NCBI RefSeq assembly: GCF_900112705.1
Contig: NZ_FOMR01000007.1
Span: 62,001-126,000 of the forward strand
Reading direction: 5' to 3'
Source: Lentibacillus persicus
GTDB lineage: Bacteria; Bacillota; Bacilli; Bacillales; Amphibacillaceae
Length of the DNA stretch: 64,000 nucleotides
A model generated the notes under the pieces. It ran no database searches, was not told the DNA's origin, and saw nothing but the letters and a program-made list of their open reading frames with translations. Positions 7,504 to 15,935 of this stretch are shown here, in pieces. A program made the position numbers and the translations under genes. Each line of letters opens with the position of its first letter. The stretch's first letter is position 1.

Positions 7504-8922
7504 TTAAACCGCGTTTCGATTATGCTTTGGGTTTTTGACGAAAAAGGCCATAACGATACCGATAACGGCTGTAATACCAGCAACAATAAATGACATATTG
7601 GAGCCGTGAACCAATCCCTGCTTTCCTTCTTCCGGAATGGCAGCATTGGACATAACCGTGACAAGCAATGCCGTTCCGACTGCTCCGGCTACCTGGCGCA
7701 TGGTATTATTCATCGCAGTACCATGCGGCATCAATTTGTTCGGCAATTCGTTAAGACCAGCTGTCGTAATCGGCATCATCACCATTGCCACACCCAACAT
7801 TCGAAAAGCATTCACCGTTGCAATATAAGCAAATGTTGTTTCTGTTGTCAGAACAGCCAGCATGAATGTTGTTACAGTAACAAGAGTCAGACCAATGATT
7901 GCCAAGTATCTGGCCCCGAACCTGTCGAACAGTCGGCCGGTTATCGGGCTCATAATGCCCATGATTGCTGCACCTGGCATCAATGCCAAACCGGATTCAA
8001 GCGCCGTGAAGCCGAGGTAGTCCTGCATTAAAATTGGCAGAACAGTCGCTCCGCCTATCATTGCTATAAACACAACCATTCCCAGCGCTGTCGCCAGTGT
8101 GAACATTTTATACTTAAATATCCGAAATTCAAGAATCGGCTGTTCAAGTCTCAGCTGACGCAGTATAAAGAACGTCAGCGACACAGCACCGACAGCCATG
8201 GAAATCATCACTTGACTGCTTCCCCAGCCTTCCTGAGCTGAACCGGCAACACTAAACCCATACAAGAGACCGCCAAAACCAAATGTCGACAGAATGATTG
8301 AGGGTACATCCACTTTTGGAAACGTGCGCTCGGTAACGTTTCGCAGCAAAAAGTATGCAATTGTGACATCGATAACTATGATTGGGAATATGACATAAAA
8401 TAAGCTTCTCCAAGGAAAATGCTCAACCAGATAACCTGATAACGTCGGTCCGATTGCCGGTGCAAAGGCAATAACAAGACCGAACATCCCCATTGCAGAG
8501 CCGCGTTTTTCGATTGGATAAACAAGCATTAATATCGTTTGCATCAGCGGCATGATAATCCCTGCACCTGAAGCCTGGATAACCCTGCCCACCATCAGGA
8601 TTGTGAAATTTGGGGCAAATGCACAAATGATGGTACCTGCTCCAAACAGTCCCATAGCTGTCAGAAACAGCCCCCTTGTTGTGAAACGGTTAATCAACAG
8701 GGCTGTTATTGGTATCATGATGCCATTAACGAGCATGAAAATGGATGTCAGCCATTGAGCCGTACTTTCACCAAGGTCCAAATCCGCCATAATTTTCGGA
8801 AGTGCAGTCGCCAATAAGGTTTGATTCAATATAGCAACAAACGCACCGGATATTAGCACGAGCATGAGCGTTGTCCGTCTTGCTCTATTTTCAGTATGTT
8901 GATATTCGTGATTCTCAGACAT
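7504..8922 (-). CDS. MFS drug exporter, DHA2 (EmrB/QacA) subfamily
   Basis: A 472-residue transporter predicted to have 14 spans and to export drugs or metabolites in exchange for protons. The MFS motif C version GAFVAILNQTLLATALPKI and motif A-like segments, then LVIAFAPAIGPTLSGYL (motif C, antiporter signature), are visible. The length and the DxxxxxA start (MADLDLGESTAQWL) match LmrB/MdtP-like proteins. The start at 8922 has AAGGAAC five bases upstream. A 56-codon in-frame extension upstream has no homology. The drug spectrum cannot be predicted. Confidence 0.87.
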   Translation of the reverse strand: MSENHEYQHTENRARRTTLMLVLISGAFVAILNQTLLATALPKIMADLDLGESTAQWLTSIFMLVNGIMIPITALLINRFTTRGLFLTAMGLFGAGTIICAFAPNFTILMVGRVIQASGAGIIMPLMQTILMLVYPIEKRGSAMGMFGLVIAFAPAIGPTLSGYLVEHFPWRSLFYVIFPIIVIDVTIAYFLLRNVTERTFPKVDVPSIILSTFGFGGLLYGFSVAGSAQEGWGSSQVMISMAVGAVSLTFFILRQLRLEQPILEFRIFKYKMFTLATALGMVVFIAMIGGATVLPILMQDYLGFTALESGLALMPGAAIMGIMSPITGRLFDRFGARYLAIIGLTLVTVTTFMLAVLTTETTFAYIATVNAFRMLGVAMVMMPITTAGLNELPNKLMPHGTAMNNTMRQVAGAVGTALLVTVMSNAAIPEEGKQGLVHGSNMSFIVAGITAVIGIVMAFFVKNPKHNRNAV

Positions 8923-9104
8923 TTTATGTTCCTTCTTTCCATTTAATGAAAAATAGCCCCACAAATCAGGACCTATTTTTTTAGGCATATTTCCATAGTC
9001 TAGCATAATTAATTTCCCGATGGAATCATTCTGCTTTCCTATTTTTCTTTCGACCAGCCGGAAACTTCCTATTAAGATGAAATACCACACCTACGATAAT
9101 TTAA

Positions 9105-9131
9105 GTTTCATTTTGGCTTCAGGCAGGGAAT
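9105..9131 (+). promoter_or_regulatory. Possible sigma-B-type promoter
   Basis: GTTTCA (9105-9110) and GGGAAT (9126-9131) with a 15-base spacer resemble the general-stress consensus GTTTAA/GGGTAT. They sit 38 bases before a general stress protein gene, which supports the reading. Confidence 0.5.
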
Positions 9132-9168
9132 ATGAACTATGGAGAATTTCTAAATGGAGGTGTTGTTA

Positions 9169-9588
9169 TTGGCAGAAGAAATTTACGGTCTTTATGAATC
9201 AGTTGAGGAAGTTGTAAAGACAGTCGATATTCTGGAATTGGAAGGAAAGAGCAACGGTTCAATCACGATTTTCTCACATGGCAAATACGCTGATGAAATT
9301 AATGAAAAAACGGACGTCAGCGTCACCAGCACAGAAACGTCAAAAGACCGGGAGAGATCATTCTTAGATAAAATTACCAAGGTCATATTTAACGGCGTCG
9401 ACGAAACAACTGACTTGCCCGCTCGTTTGCGTGAAAAAGGTTTGACGGAACAACAGGCAGCGTACTATACGGAAGAAATTAAATCAGGAAAGCTCATTGT
9501 AACTGTGACCAAGGATTTAAAAATGAGCAATGACGCTGCTTACGATTTAGATACCTATGGTCAACGCGCTAACCATTTAAACAATTAA
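9169..9588 (+). CDS. General stress protein with YflT/heat-induced trace domain
   Basis: A 139-residue protein carrying the general-stress-protein 17M-like domain (YGLYESVEEVVKTVDILE at the N-terminus and LREKGLTEQQAAYYTEEIKS near the end). B. subtilis relatives such as YflT belong to the sigma-B regulon; their biochemical role is unknown. The start is TTG at 9169 with GGAGG eight bases upstream. The ATG at 9154 overlaps that ribosome site and is unlikely. A sigma-B-like promoter lies directly upstream. It is monocistronic. Confidence 0.8.
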   Translation: MAEEIYGLYESVEEVVKTVDILELEGKSNGSITIFSHGKYADEINEKTDVSVTSTETSKDRERSFLDKITKVIFNGVDETTDLPARLREKGLTEQQAAYYTEEIKSGKLIVTVTKDLKMSNDAAYDLDTYGQRANHLNN

Positions 9589-9657
9589 TCATCAATTCAC
9601 TCGGTTGGAAGTTGACATCGATGCAGGCTATAATAAAAGAAAAAAGGATTGTGCAGA

Positions 9658-10428
9658 ATGTGTCTGATCAACTTTCATTTACATGATCACCCAAATTACA
9701 AATTAATCATAGCTGCCAACCGGGACGAATTCTATAAGCGTCCAAGCGCTCCGGCTCAATTCTGGAATTCTCACCCTGACATACTCGCCGGCCAGGATTT
9801 AGTCGGTATGGGCACCTGGCTGGGCATTACTAAAACCGGCCGGGTTGCCGCTTTGACAAACTATAGGGATCCCGAAGAAGACAGTAGCAATAAAAGATCG
9901 CGCGGACATATTGTGAGAGGGTACCTGGAGTCAGATGTTTCACCACAAAACTTTTTACACCAGCTTAAAAACGAAAAAAATGCCTACTCCGGCTTCAACT
10001 TTATTGCTGGGACGCCTGAAGAAATATATTATTACAGTAATATTCAAGACGACATTTTATCGGTCTCGGCAGGGACACACGGATTAAGCAACGAACTTCT
10101 CGATTCCCCATGGCCTAAAGTTGTCAAAGGTAGAAAGCGCTTGGCCGATTATGTGCAACAAAACGCTGTGGTAGAGACCGATTCGCTCTTCGATATTATT
10201 GCTGACGCAGAAGAGGCCCCGGACGAAGAGTTGCCTGATACCGGTGTAGGACTCGACTTTGAACGGAAATTGTCACCACTTTTCATCCAGACCTCGGATT
10301 ACGGCACCCGTTGCTCAACCGTCCTTCTGGTGGATCATCAAGACCAGGTGACATTCGTTGAACGGCGTTTTAATAAAGGTGTATTTGCAGACGAAAATCG
10401 TTTTTCATTTAAACTTCATTATACCTGA
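9658..10428 (+). CDS. NRDE/TANGO2-family protein
   Basis: A 256-residue protein with the NRDE domain, starting MCLINFHLHDHPNYKLI and containing the diagnostic AANRDEFY, then GGQDLVGMGTWLG-type and ALTNYRDPE segments. The cysteine right after the start methionine is conserved and has been proposed as an N-terminal nucleophile. Members are linked to haem trafficking or lipid homeostasis in eukaryotes; the bacterial role is unsettled. I used the ATG at 9658, with AAAGGA nine bases before it. A TTG three codons earlier would place the cysteine internally. Confidence 0.82.
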   Translation: MCLINFHLHDHPNYKLIIAANRDEFYKRPSAPAQFWNSHPDILAGQDLVGMGTWLGITKTGRVAALTNYRDPEEDSSNKRSRGHIVRGYLESDVSPQNFLHQLKNEKNAYSGFNFIAGTPEEIYYYSNIQDDILSVSAGTHGLSNELLDSPWPKVVKGRKRLADYVQQNAVVETDSLFDIIADAEEAPDEELPDTGVGLDFERKLSPLFIQTSDYGTRCSTVLLVDHQDQVTFVERRFNKGVFADENRFSFKLHYT

Positions 10429-10465
10429 AAAAAGCGATCGGCACTGAGTATGCCGGTCGCTTTTT
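10429..10465. terminator. Bidirectional terminator
   Basis: A 15-base stem, AAAAAGCGATCGGCA with TGCCGGTCGCTTTTT, and a seven-base loop sit between two converging genes. A and T runs flank it on both sides, so it can stop transcription from either. Confidence 0.85.
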
Positions 10466-10471
10466 CTAAGT

Positions 10472-11950
10472 TTATTCATCCTTCTTATGCATTTTTCGCA
10501 TCTCATCAGCCACAAACTGGACTTGTGTTCCGACCACGACTTGGATATTGTGCTTACCGACGACATTTATGCCCGGAACGCCAGTTGCTTTAATTTTATC
10601 CTGATTGACTTTATCCATGTCATCGACTTCAAGTCTCAGACGGGACACACAATTATCAACGGTCAGGATGTTTTCGTCGCCGCCAAGACCCTCATAAATT
10701 TCTTCAGCCATCACTGCTGTTTCATCTTTATCCGATTCAGAAGCAAGGGTTCCCTCATCAACACTGTAGGTTTCATCAACTTCGCCTTCACCGGGATCTT
10801 CATCCTCCCTGCCTGGTGTTTTTAGATTGAATTTCACAATCAAAAAGCGGAAAATGAAATAGTACAGAACCGCAAATACGAGCCCCTGCAGAATGAGCAT
10901 GTACGGCTGATTAGCTATCGGAACACCGAGACTCAGCGTGTAGTCAACCAGACCTGCACTGAAACTGAAGCCCGCAGTCCATTCGAACATTGCTGCAACA
11001 GCGAGGGAAAGTCCTGTCAGCGCTGCGTGCACAACATACAATAACGGGGCAACAAACATAAATGAAAATTCAAGTGCTTCCGTAACACCTGTGAAAAAGG
11101 ACGCGAATGCTGCTGCCATTAGTAAGGATGCTGCCTGCTTTTTACGCTTCGTCTTGGCTGTATGATACATAGCAAGTGCCGCAGCCGGAAGACCAAACAT
11201 CATGATTGGAAAGAACCCTGCTAAATAACGGCCGGTGACACCCTTCTCACCTTCACTGGCCCAGAAATTTGCGATGTCATTAATACCTGCAAGATCGAAC
11301 CAAAAAACATTGTTCAGCGCATGATGCAAGCCTGTTGGAATAAGCAACCGGTTAAAGAAACCATACAACCCGGCACCGAACGCTTCCAGCCCAATAATAG
11401 CTTCACCGAAAGAAACCAGAGCATTATAAACAATAGGCCAAACAAAGAATAGAACAACTGAAACAATCATCATAGCCGCAGCACTCATAATCGGCACAAG
11501 CCGTTTTCCGCTGAAGAATGCGAGCGCATCCGGCAGCTTAATATGACTGAATCGGTTGTACATAATCGAAGCTACGATACCTGAAAGGATACCTATAAAG
11601 ACGTTTTCAATATTTTCAAAAGCCGGATCAACTGCACTCTCCTCGATGCCCTGAAGTCCGGCGACACCGCCGACACTTAAAACGGTCGTGGCAACCAGCC
11701 AGGAGACAAGACCGCTCAAGCCTGCTGCCCCATCCTGTTCTTTTGACATCCCAATCGCTACACCAACCGCAAAAAGAATTCCGAGGTTTGCAAGAATAGC
11801 ATCACCGCCGCTCGTCATATAATTGGCAATCACACTATTTTCATCAACATTCAGAATCCAGTTACCGATACCCATGAGAATCGCTGCAGCCGGCAACACA
11901 GCTACCGGAAGCATTAAAGAACGGCCTAGATTCTGCAAATATTTCATCAT
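10472..11950 (-). CDS. PTS sugar transporter IICB, N-acetylglucosamine type
   Basis: A 492-residue permease/phosphotransferase. The IIC domain spans about residues 1-375 (FNRLLIPTGLHHALN, FFPIMMFGLPAAALAMY, FTGVTEALEFSFMF), a linker starts at KTPGREDED, and a IIB domain has the phospho-cysteine in CVSRLR. It imports and phosphorylates a hexose using phosphate passed from the adjacent IIA. The GLHHALN region resembles NagP/NagE more than PtsG, so GlcNAc is the likelier substrate, but glucose is not excluded. GGAGG lies eight bases before the ATG at 11950. It is the last gene of a three-gene operon. Confidence 0.83.
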   Translation of the reverse strand: MMKYLQNLGRSLMLPVAVLPAAAILMGIGNWILNVDENSVIANYMTSGGDAILANLGILFAVGVAIGMSKEQDGAAGLSGLVSWLVATTVLSVGGVAGLQGIEESAVDPAFENIENVFIGILSGIVASIMYNRFSHIKLPDALAFFSGKRLVPIMSAAAMMIVSVVLFFVWPIVYNALVSFGEAIIGLEAFGAGLYGFFNRLLIPTGLHHALNNVFWFDLAGINDIANFWASEGEKGVTGRYLAGFFPIMMFGLPAAALAMYHTAKTKRKKQAASLLMAAAFASFFTGVTEALEFSFMFVAPLLYVVHAALTGLSLAVAAMFEWTAGFSFSAGLVDYTLSLGVPIANQPYMLILQGLVFAVLYYFIFRFLIVKFNLKTPGREDEDPGEGEVDETYSVDEGTLASESDKDETAVMAEEIYEGLGGDENILTVDNCVSRLRLEVDDMDKVNQDKIKATGVPGINVVGKHNIQVVVGTQVQFVADEMRKMHKKDE

Positions 11951-11986
11951 GTTATTTCCCTCCAAATCACTTATAAGTTATTACTA

Positions 11987-12805
11987 TCATTGGGTACGTA
12001 ATCGCTCAATATGCAGCGTAATATACCCCAACTCTTCTTCAGGCAAGTACACCCCGTAAGAAGCGTATGCTTCATCGGCCACTTTTTTGGCACAATGATA
12101 CGATACCATGTATTTCTGTTTTATCATGTCAAACATATCCTCATCCATAACATGACTGTTCTGGTGCTTCGCCCGCGTCAACGTAAATTGGAGATGAGTG
12201 ACGAGACGTTCGTAAGCGATATCACTCACATCAATGGCGATATTCAGGTACTCTCGTATTCGCTTCACCATTGTCTGCACCATCGTTGTCTGCCGTACCG
12301 TCTCGTGGATATCACCTCCCTGAACTTTCATCGTATGAACATAAAGCGCTATAAACGCTGCTTCATCAACCGGCATCTCAATACCTATCTCATTTTTGAT
12401 GCGTTCAATCGCCCACAAGCCAATCTCAAACTCTTGCCTATACAACACCTTAATCTCACGCAGCAGCGCATTTTTAAGCTGGATCCCGTTTTGTTCACGT
12501 TCAATAGCAAATGATATATGATCCGCAAGCTGGACCCGAATATGTTCATTCAGCTCAGTATTCAGCTGTTTTTCTGCATGCGTAATTATTTCTTCGGACA
12601 CCGTGAAATGCTTTTCAGGAATCCGGAGCAGCAGCTGCTGCAATTTCTCATTTTCCTTTAAGACAAATAATTTCTCGATTTTTTGAGGGTTGATAACGTC
12701 GTTTTTCTGCTTCTCAAAACCTAATCCTGAGCCGATTGCTATTTTTTCTTCGCCCTCATCATTCACAATGACTGCATTGTTGTTCAATATCTTCCTGATT
12801 TTCAT
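11987..12805 (-). CDS. glcT: BglG/GlcT-type transcription antiterminator
   Basis: A 272-residue RNA-binding antiterminator. The CAT RNA-binding domain covers about 1-55 (MKIRKILNNNAVIV, GSGLGFEKQKND). It is followed by two PRD domains (about 70-170 and 175-272) with the four regulatory histidines His96, His157, His204 and His265 all present. PTS phosphorylation of these controls dimerisation. The leader upstream of the operon carries a matching RNA site overlapping a terminator. AAAGGAGTG precedes the ATG. The gene lies between IIA and IICB, so it probably autoregulates the whole operon. The glcT symbol rests on the GlcT-like target site; LicT/SacT-type specificity is the alternative. Confidence 0.8.
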   Translation of the reverse strand: MKIRKILNNNAVIVNDEGEEKIAIGSGLGFEKQKNDVINPQKIEKLFVLKENEKLQQLLLRIPEKHFTVSEEIITHAEKQLNTELNEHIRVQLADHISFAIEREQNGIQLKNALLREIKVLYRQEFEIGLWAIERIKNEIGIEMPVDEAAFIALYVHTMKVQGGDIHETVRQTTMVQTMVKRIREYLNIAIDVSDIAYERLVTHLQFTLTRAKHQNSHVMDEDMFDMIKQKYMVSYHCAKKVADEAYASYGVYLPEEELGYITLHIERLRTQ

Positions 12806-12831
12806 CAGAAAGCACTCCTTTCATCCGGAAA

Positions 12832-13326
12832 TTATTTGTCCTGAGACGTAATAATCACGGTTTCACCAGCCTTGCCCTCTTTTTCATTCGTCATTGTGTA
12901 CTGCTTTCCGGTTTCCTGTGCATTCGTTATAACAATTGGTGTTACGTCACTTGAAGCATTCTCCCGGATATATGCAAGATCGAACGTCATGAGCTCCTGA
13001 CCCGTTGACACACGGTCACCGGTACTGACAGAAACAGTGAAACCCTCCCCTTCCAATGAGACTGTTTCAAGCCCAATGTGAATCAATATTTCTGTCCCAT
13101 CGTTTGCTCGCAGTCCAATCGCATGCTTCGTCTCCGGGATTTGGATAACTTCCCCATCAGTCGGTGCAAAAACTTTTCCTTCAGATGGTTTGACAGCAAC
13201 CCCGTCTCCCATCATTTTCTGACTGAAAACGGGATCGGGCACTTCGTCCAATTGAACAATTTCCCCATTAACCGGCGCAAATATATCCGTTTTCGCGTCT
13301 CTTTTTTTAAATAAATTTTTTAACAT
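12832..13326 (-). CDS. PTS IIA component, glucose (Crr) family
   Basis: A 164-residue soluble IIA protein. It accepts phosphate from HPr and passes it to the IIB domain encoded downstream. The phospho-histidine is His83 in ILIHIGLETVSL, with the partner His68 in ETKHAIGL. The N-terminal FAPVNGEIVQLDEVPDPVFS is standard for the family. The ATG at 13326 is preferred because GAGTG lies six bases upstream. Two upstream in-frame starts (GTG, ATG) sit on top of that site. As first gene of the operon it directly follows the antiterminated leader. Confidence 0.85.
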   Translation of the reverse strand: MLKNLFKKRDAKTDIFAPVNGEIVQLDEVPDPVFSQKMMGDGVAVKPSEGKVFAPTDGEVIQIPETKHAIGLRANDGTEILIHIGLETVSLEGEGFTVSVSTGDRVSTGQELMTFDLAYIRENASSDVTPIVITNAQETGKQYTMTNEKEGKAGETVIITSQDK

Positions 13327-13390
13327 ATCCATCACTCGCTTTCGATTTTTAATTATCTGCTTGTCTTACCATTCCCCAAATGAACCAAAT

Positions 13391-13445
13391 AAAAAAGCAT
13401 GGCGGTATACAGAAGAAAGGCCCCTCCTGTAACATACCACCATGC
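13391..13445 (-). terminator. Leader terminator of the PTS operon
   Basis: Arms GCATGGTGGTAT and ATACCGCCATGC form a 12-bp stem with one wobble pair, followed on the minus strand by TTTTTTATTT. It lies between the promoter and the IIA gene, so it is an attenuator, with its 5' arm overlapping the antiterminator site. Confidence 0.85.
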
Positions 13446-13470
13446 CTAATCAAGTCAGTAACATGTGATC
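13438..13470 (-). promoter_or_regulatory. RAT antiterminator site (GlcT-type)
   Basis: The segment CACATGTTACTGACTTGATT followed by AGGCATGGTG resembles the ribonucleic antiterminator of B. subtilis ptsG as I recall it (CACGTGTTACTGATTCGATC then AGGCATGAGTG). It overlaps the first arm of the leader terminator, so binding of the antiterminator would block terminator folding. Confidence 0.75.
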
Positions 13471-13489
13471 AATATTCATTTCTATCGTT

Positions 13490-13518
13490 ATATTATCATC
13501 TCAATAACTTGAACGCAA
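13490..13518 (-). promoter_or_regulatory. Sigma-A promoter of the PTS operon
   Basis: TTGCGT (13513-13518) and TAATAT (13490-13495) are 17 bases apart. The predicted start is near 13483, about a dozen bases before the RAT site, as in known antiterminated PTS leaders. Confidence 0.7.
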
Positions 13519-13540
13519 AATTTTTCTCTATTTAAAGGCC

Positions 13541-14149
13541 TTACGCTTCCAACCGATAAACCAGAAATCGATCATAATCATCACCATTAAATAGTTTTGA
13601 TAAGTTAATGTCATGTATTAAATCAAAAGCTGTATCTTTTCTCAAGAAATCAACATACTCGTCCGATCCGTAATAAAGAATCAAATCGATATCCCGTTTA
13701 TGCTGCTTTACTGAACATTCAATATTCTGAATCACTTTCTGAAAAACGTCGACAGAAAAGGGATTAAAAAAATAGAACCGGTTATCAAATGGAGTAACCC
13801 GGTATTCCTCAGCGTAACAACAATGAAAATGCACCTTATCCGTTCCTTCCATCGTCTGGCTCAAATACCGCATGCGATTTCTCAGTGCCTTCTTATGAAG
13901 CGTCGTGTTCATTTCAACACCGGTCACCGTTGCATTGAAGAAATAATAAATATAAAACCCGAGGCGTCCTTTTCCTGAGCCAAAATCAACAATACAATCA
14001 GAGTTTTTTATTTGATAGACTTCAAACAATTTTTCAAGTGCGCTGTAAGGGGTCGGCTGATAAGGATGGTGATGCCTTGAGCCTGCGGAAAGCGTTTGCG
14101 ATCCCCGAGTGTGAATGTTCAGCAGTTTATCATAAAAATACTCTTTCAT
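13541..14149 (-). CDS. Class I SAM-dependent methyltransferase
   Basis: A 202-residue protein with the SAM-binding motif I VDFGSGKGRLGFYIYY, a motif II acidic position in VTGVEMN, and a FFNPFSVDVFQKV segment where motif IV lies. The family resembles small Bacillaceae methyltransferases annotated only as SAM-dependent; the substrate is unknown. The histidine-rich stretch RHHHPYQPTPY near residue 27 is a notable feature. AAGGAG precedes the ATG at 14149. The gene follows the PTS promoter region on the same strand but ends before it, so it is a separate unit. Confidence 0.78.
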   Translation of the reverse strand: MKEYFYDKLLNIHTRGSQTLSAGSRHHHPYQPTPYSALEKLFEVYQIKNSDCIVDFGSGKGRLGFYIYYFFNATVTGVEMNTTLHKKALRNRMRYLSQTMEGTDKVHFHCCYAEEYRVTPFDNRFYFFNPFSVDVFQKVIQNIECSVKQHKRDIDLILYYGSDEYVDFLRKDTAFDLIHDINLSKLFNGDDYDRFLVYRLEA

Positions 14150-14239
14150 AACCATTCTCCTTAAGCGGGTTACACATTCTGCCTCTATTATACATCATCA
14201 CGTGTCTTTGTCAGCCATCGTCGATTAATGCTGACTGTT

Positions 14240-14273
14240 AAAAAATGAGGCTAACCAATGCATGGGCAGCCTC
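14240..14273 (-). terminator. Terminator after the ring-cleaving dioxygenase gene
   Basis: GAGGCT and AGCCTC enclose a 15-base loop and are followed by ATTTTTT on the minus strand, just past the stop codon at 14284. Confidence 0.65.
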
Positions 14274-14283
14274 AATTCGTGAT

Positions 14284-15267
14284 CTATTCATATTCTTTTT
14301 CAAATGTCTTCGTACTTCTCACCGTATCAATCGGACGGACAAATTCCTCAATTTGCTCGCGCTTCGGTTCCAGTTTTGGCGGGAGTGCTAATGCTTCACC
14401 CAATGTTTCATATGGTTCATCACCCATAAATCCTGGGCCGTCCGTTGCAAACTCAAATAATATTTGTGGAGCGACCGGCACATACAGCGACTCAAAATAG
14501 AAACGATTCACATAGCCCGACGTACGGAAGCCGAATTTATCCATACGTTCAATCCATTCTTCCAGAACCGAACGATCTTCAACACGAAAGGCGGAGTGGT
14601 GAACGGTTCCGTAGCCTTGCTGGGCGTTCGGCATAACCGAGTTATACTCAACCACCACACGGGCACCATTGCCGCCCTGACCGACTTCAAACAAGTGACG
14701 GTCGCCTTCCTGATCGATCTCTTTGAATTGAAGAACTTTTTCCATCATTTCTTTAAAGTAATCGAAGTTGGCTATACGTACATGAATCGGTCCGAGTCCT
14801 GTAATTGCAAACTCAAGCGGGATGGGACCATCCTGCCACGGGATTCCGGGCGCCACGCCTTCAAGATTTTCATCTGATACGAGCTGATATTTCTGGTCGT
14901 CAAAATCAGAAAATGAGAGTGTTTTAACACCGAATTCCTCTTTAATACCTTCATGCTGCACCTTTAGACGGTCGAAACGTTTTACCCAGTAATCAAGCGC
15001 CGCATCGCTTGGCACGCGAAACGCTGTTTTAGCAATTTCATTTGTCCCGTGCGTTCCCTGTGGTATTCCGGGAAAATCAAAAAATGTCATATCGGTGCCA
15101 GGGTTCCCTTCATCATCCGCGAAAAATAAATGATACGTCCGGATATCATCCTGGTTAACGGTCTTCTTAACGAGACGCATGCCGAGAACATACGTGAAAA
15201 ATTCATAATTCTTTTCCGCACTGCTCGTAATGGCAGTCACGTGGTGCATGCCTTTTATACCATTCAT
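14284..15267 (-). CDS. Ring-cleaving dioxygenase, MhqO-like (glyoxalase fold)
   Basis: A 327-residue protein of two glyoxalase/extradiol-dioxygenase modules. The first begins GMHHVTAITSSAEKN with a metal-ligand His; the second has GTVHHSAFRVEDRS and ends with a glutamate in PQILFEFATDGPG. These supply the 2-His-1-carboxylate metal site. B. subtilis MhqA/E/O relatives take part in resistance to hydroquinones and catechols and are controlled by MhqR. Function here is by homology, and no clear MhqR palindrome was recognised upstream. TGGAGG precedes the ATG, and a sigma-A promoter (TTGACA) lies about 85 bases upstream. Confidence 0.82.
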   Translation of the reverse strand: MNGIKGMHHVTAITSSAEKNYEFFTYVLGMRLVKKTVNQDDIRTYHLFFADDEGNPGTDMTFFDFPGIPQGTHGTNEIAKTAFRVPSDAALDYWVKRFDRLKVQHEGIKEEFGVKTLSFSDFDDQKYQLVSDENLEGVAPGIPWQDGPIPLEFAITGLGPIHVRIANFDYFKEMMEKVLQFKEIDQEGDRHLFEVGQGGNGARVVVEYNSVMPNAQQGYGTVHHSAFRVEDRSVLEEWIERMDKFGFRTSGYVNRFYFESLYVPVAPQILFEFATDGPGFMGDEPYETLGEALALPPKLEPKREQIEEFVRPIDTVRSTKTFEKEYE

Positions 15268-15327
15268 GGTAAAACCTCCATAGTTTTTCTTTATTACTCT
15301 AAATTAATTTATCTTTAATTCAAACTA

Positions 15328-15357
15328 AATATAATATATTTGAACGGTTCGTGTCAA
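15328..15357 (-). promoter_or_regulatory. Sigma-A promoter of the dioxygenase gene
   Basis: A perfect TTGACA (15352-15357) is followed after 17-18 bases by TTATAT/TATATT. An AT-rich inverted stretch around AAATTAATTT lies between it and the gene and might be an operator. Confidence 0.65.
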
Positions 15358-15378
15358 TTTATACGTTTTTAAAAGCAC

Positions 15379-15425
15379 AAAAAAACCGATGCCTCTCGAT
15401 TAATTAAACGAGCGAATTGCATCGG
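15379..15425 (-). terminator. Terminator after the coiled-coil gene
   Basis: CCGATGC and GCATCGG form an outer stem around an inner CTCG/CGAG hairpin, followed by seven T on the minus strand. It ends the gene whose stop codon is at 15439. Confidence 0.8.
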
Positions 15426-15438
15426 CCAAACGACAAAC

Positions 15439-15729
15439 TTAATTCAACAGTCTATTCAGCATCACACTATGCTCACCGTACATCCTTGAAAGAAAGTTTA
15501 TGTCATTCTCAATCGCAACCATTCTTTCTTCCATTTTATCCATGCGTTGTTCGAAACCATCCATGCGTGTCTCCAAACCGTCCATGCGTGTCTCCAAACC
15601 ATTCATCCGCTGTTCCAGCCCATTCATTCTCAATTCAAGCTTGTCTATTCGCCCATTTACAGCCGAGAATGCTTCATGCATCTCTTTAAATCCTTGCTGA
15701 ACAATTCCAGCCAGTTCATTTAAATCCAT
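15439..15729 (-). CDS. Small heptad-repeat coiled-coil protein
   Basis: A 96-residue protein made largely of a predicted coiled coil. From about residue 33 the heptad MNGLEQR/MDGLETR/MDGFEQR/MDKMEER repeats six times, with matching 21-bp DNA repeats. The N-terminal MDLNELAGIVQQGFKEMHEA is amphipathic helix, and the tail NDINFLSRMYGEH continues the heptads. It probably forms a trimer or longer bundle. Similar short proteins occur in Bacillaceae without known function. AAAGGGCGG lies before the ATG at 15729. The 21-bp repeats make copy-number change by slippage likely. Confidence 0.72.
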   Translation of the reverse strand: MDLNELAGIVQQGFKEMHEAFSAVNGRIDKLELRMNGLEQRMNGLETRMDGLETRMDGFEQRMDKMEERMVAIENDINFLSRMYGEHSVMLNRLLN

Positions 15730-15935
15730 CCAAATCACCGCCCTTTGCACTTTAATAAAATTATACCACAGGGCAGGCAAACTGGTTAAATGACTAAAAA
15801 TTAGTTTTACTTTATATTTTTTCACAAAATGGTCTACAAAACAATGGAATATTCGTTTTCATAAACTTTTCTCCTTTTAGAAATCAGCGATGCCATATCA
15901 TCATACAATTTCAGCCAATTTTCACACACGCAAAT

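Noticed and set aside
13327-13540. T-box or glmS-type riboswitch in the PTS leader
   Set aside because: The leader is short, has a RAT-like site overlapping a single terminator, and the operon encodes its own antiterminator.
15500-15700. Plus-strand reading frame opposite the coiled-coil gene
   Set aside because: It is the mirror of a 21-bp repeat on the coding strand, with no ribosome site.
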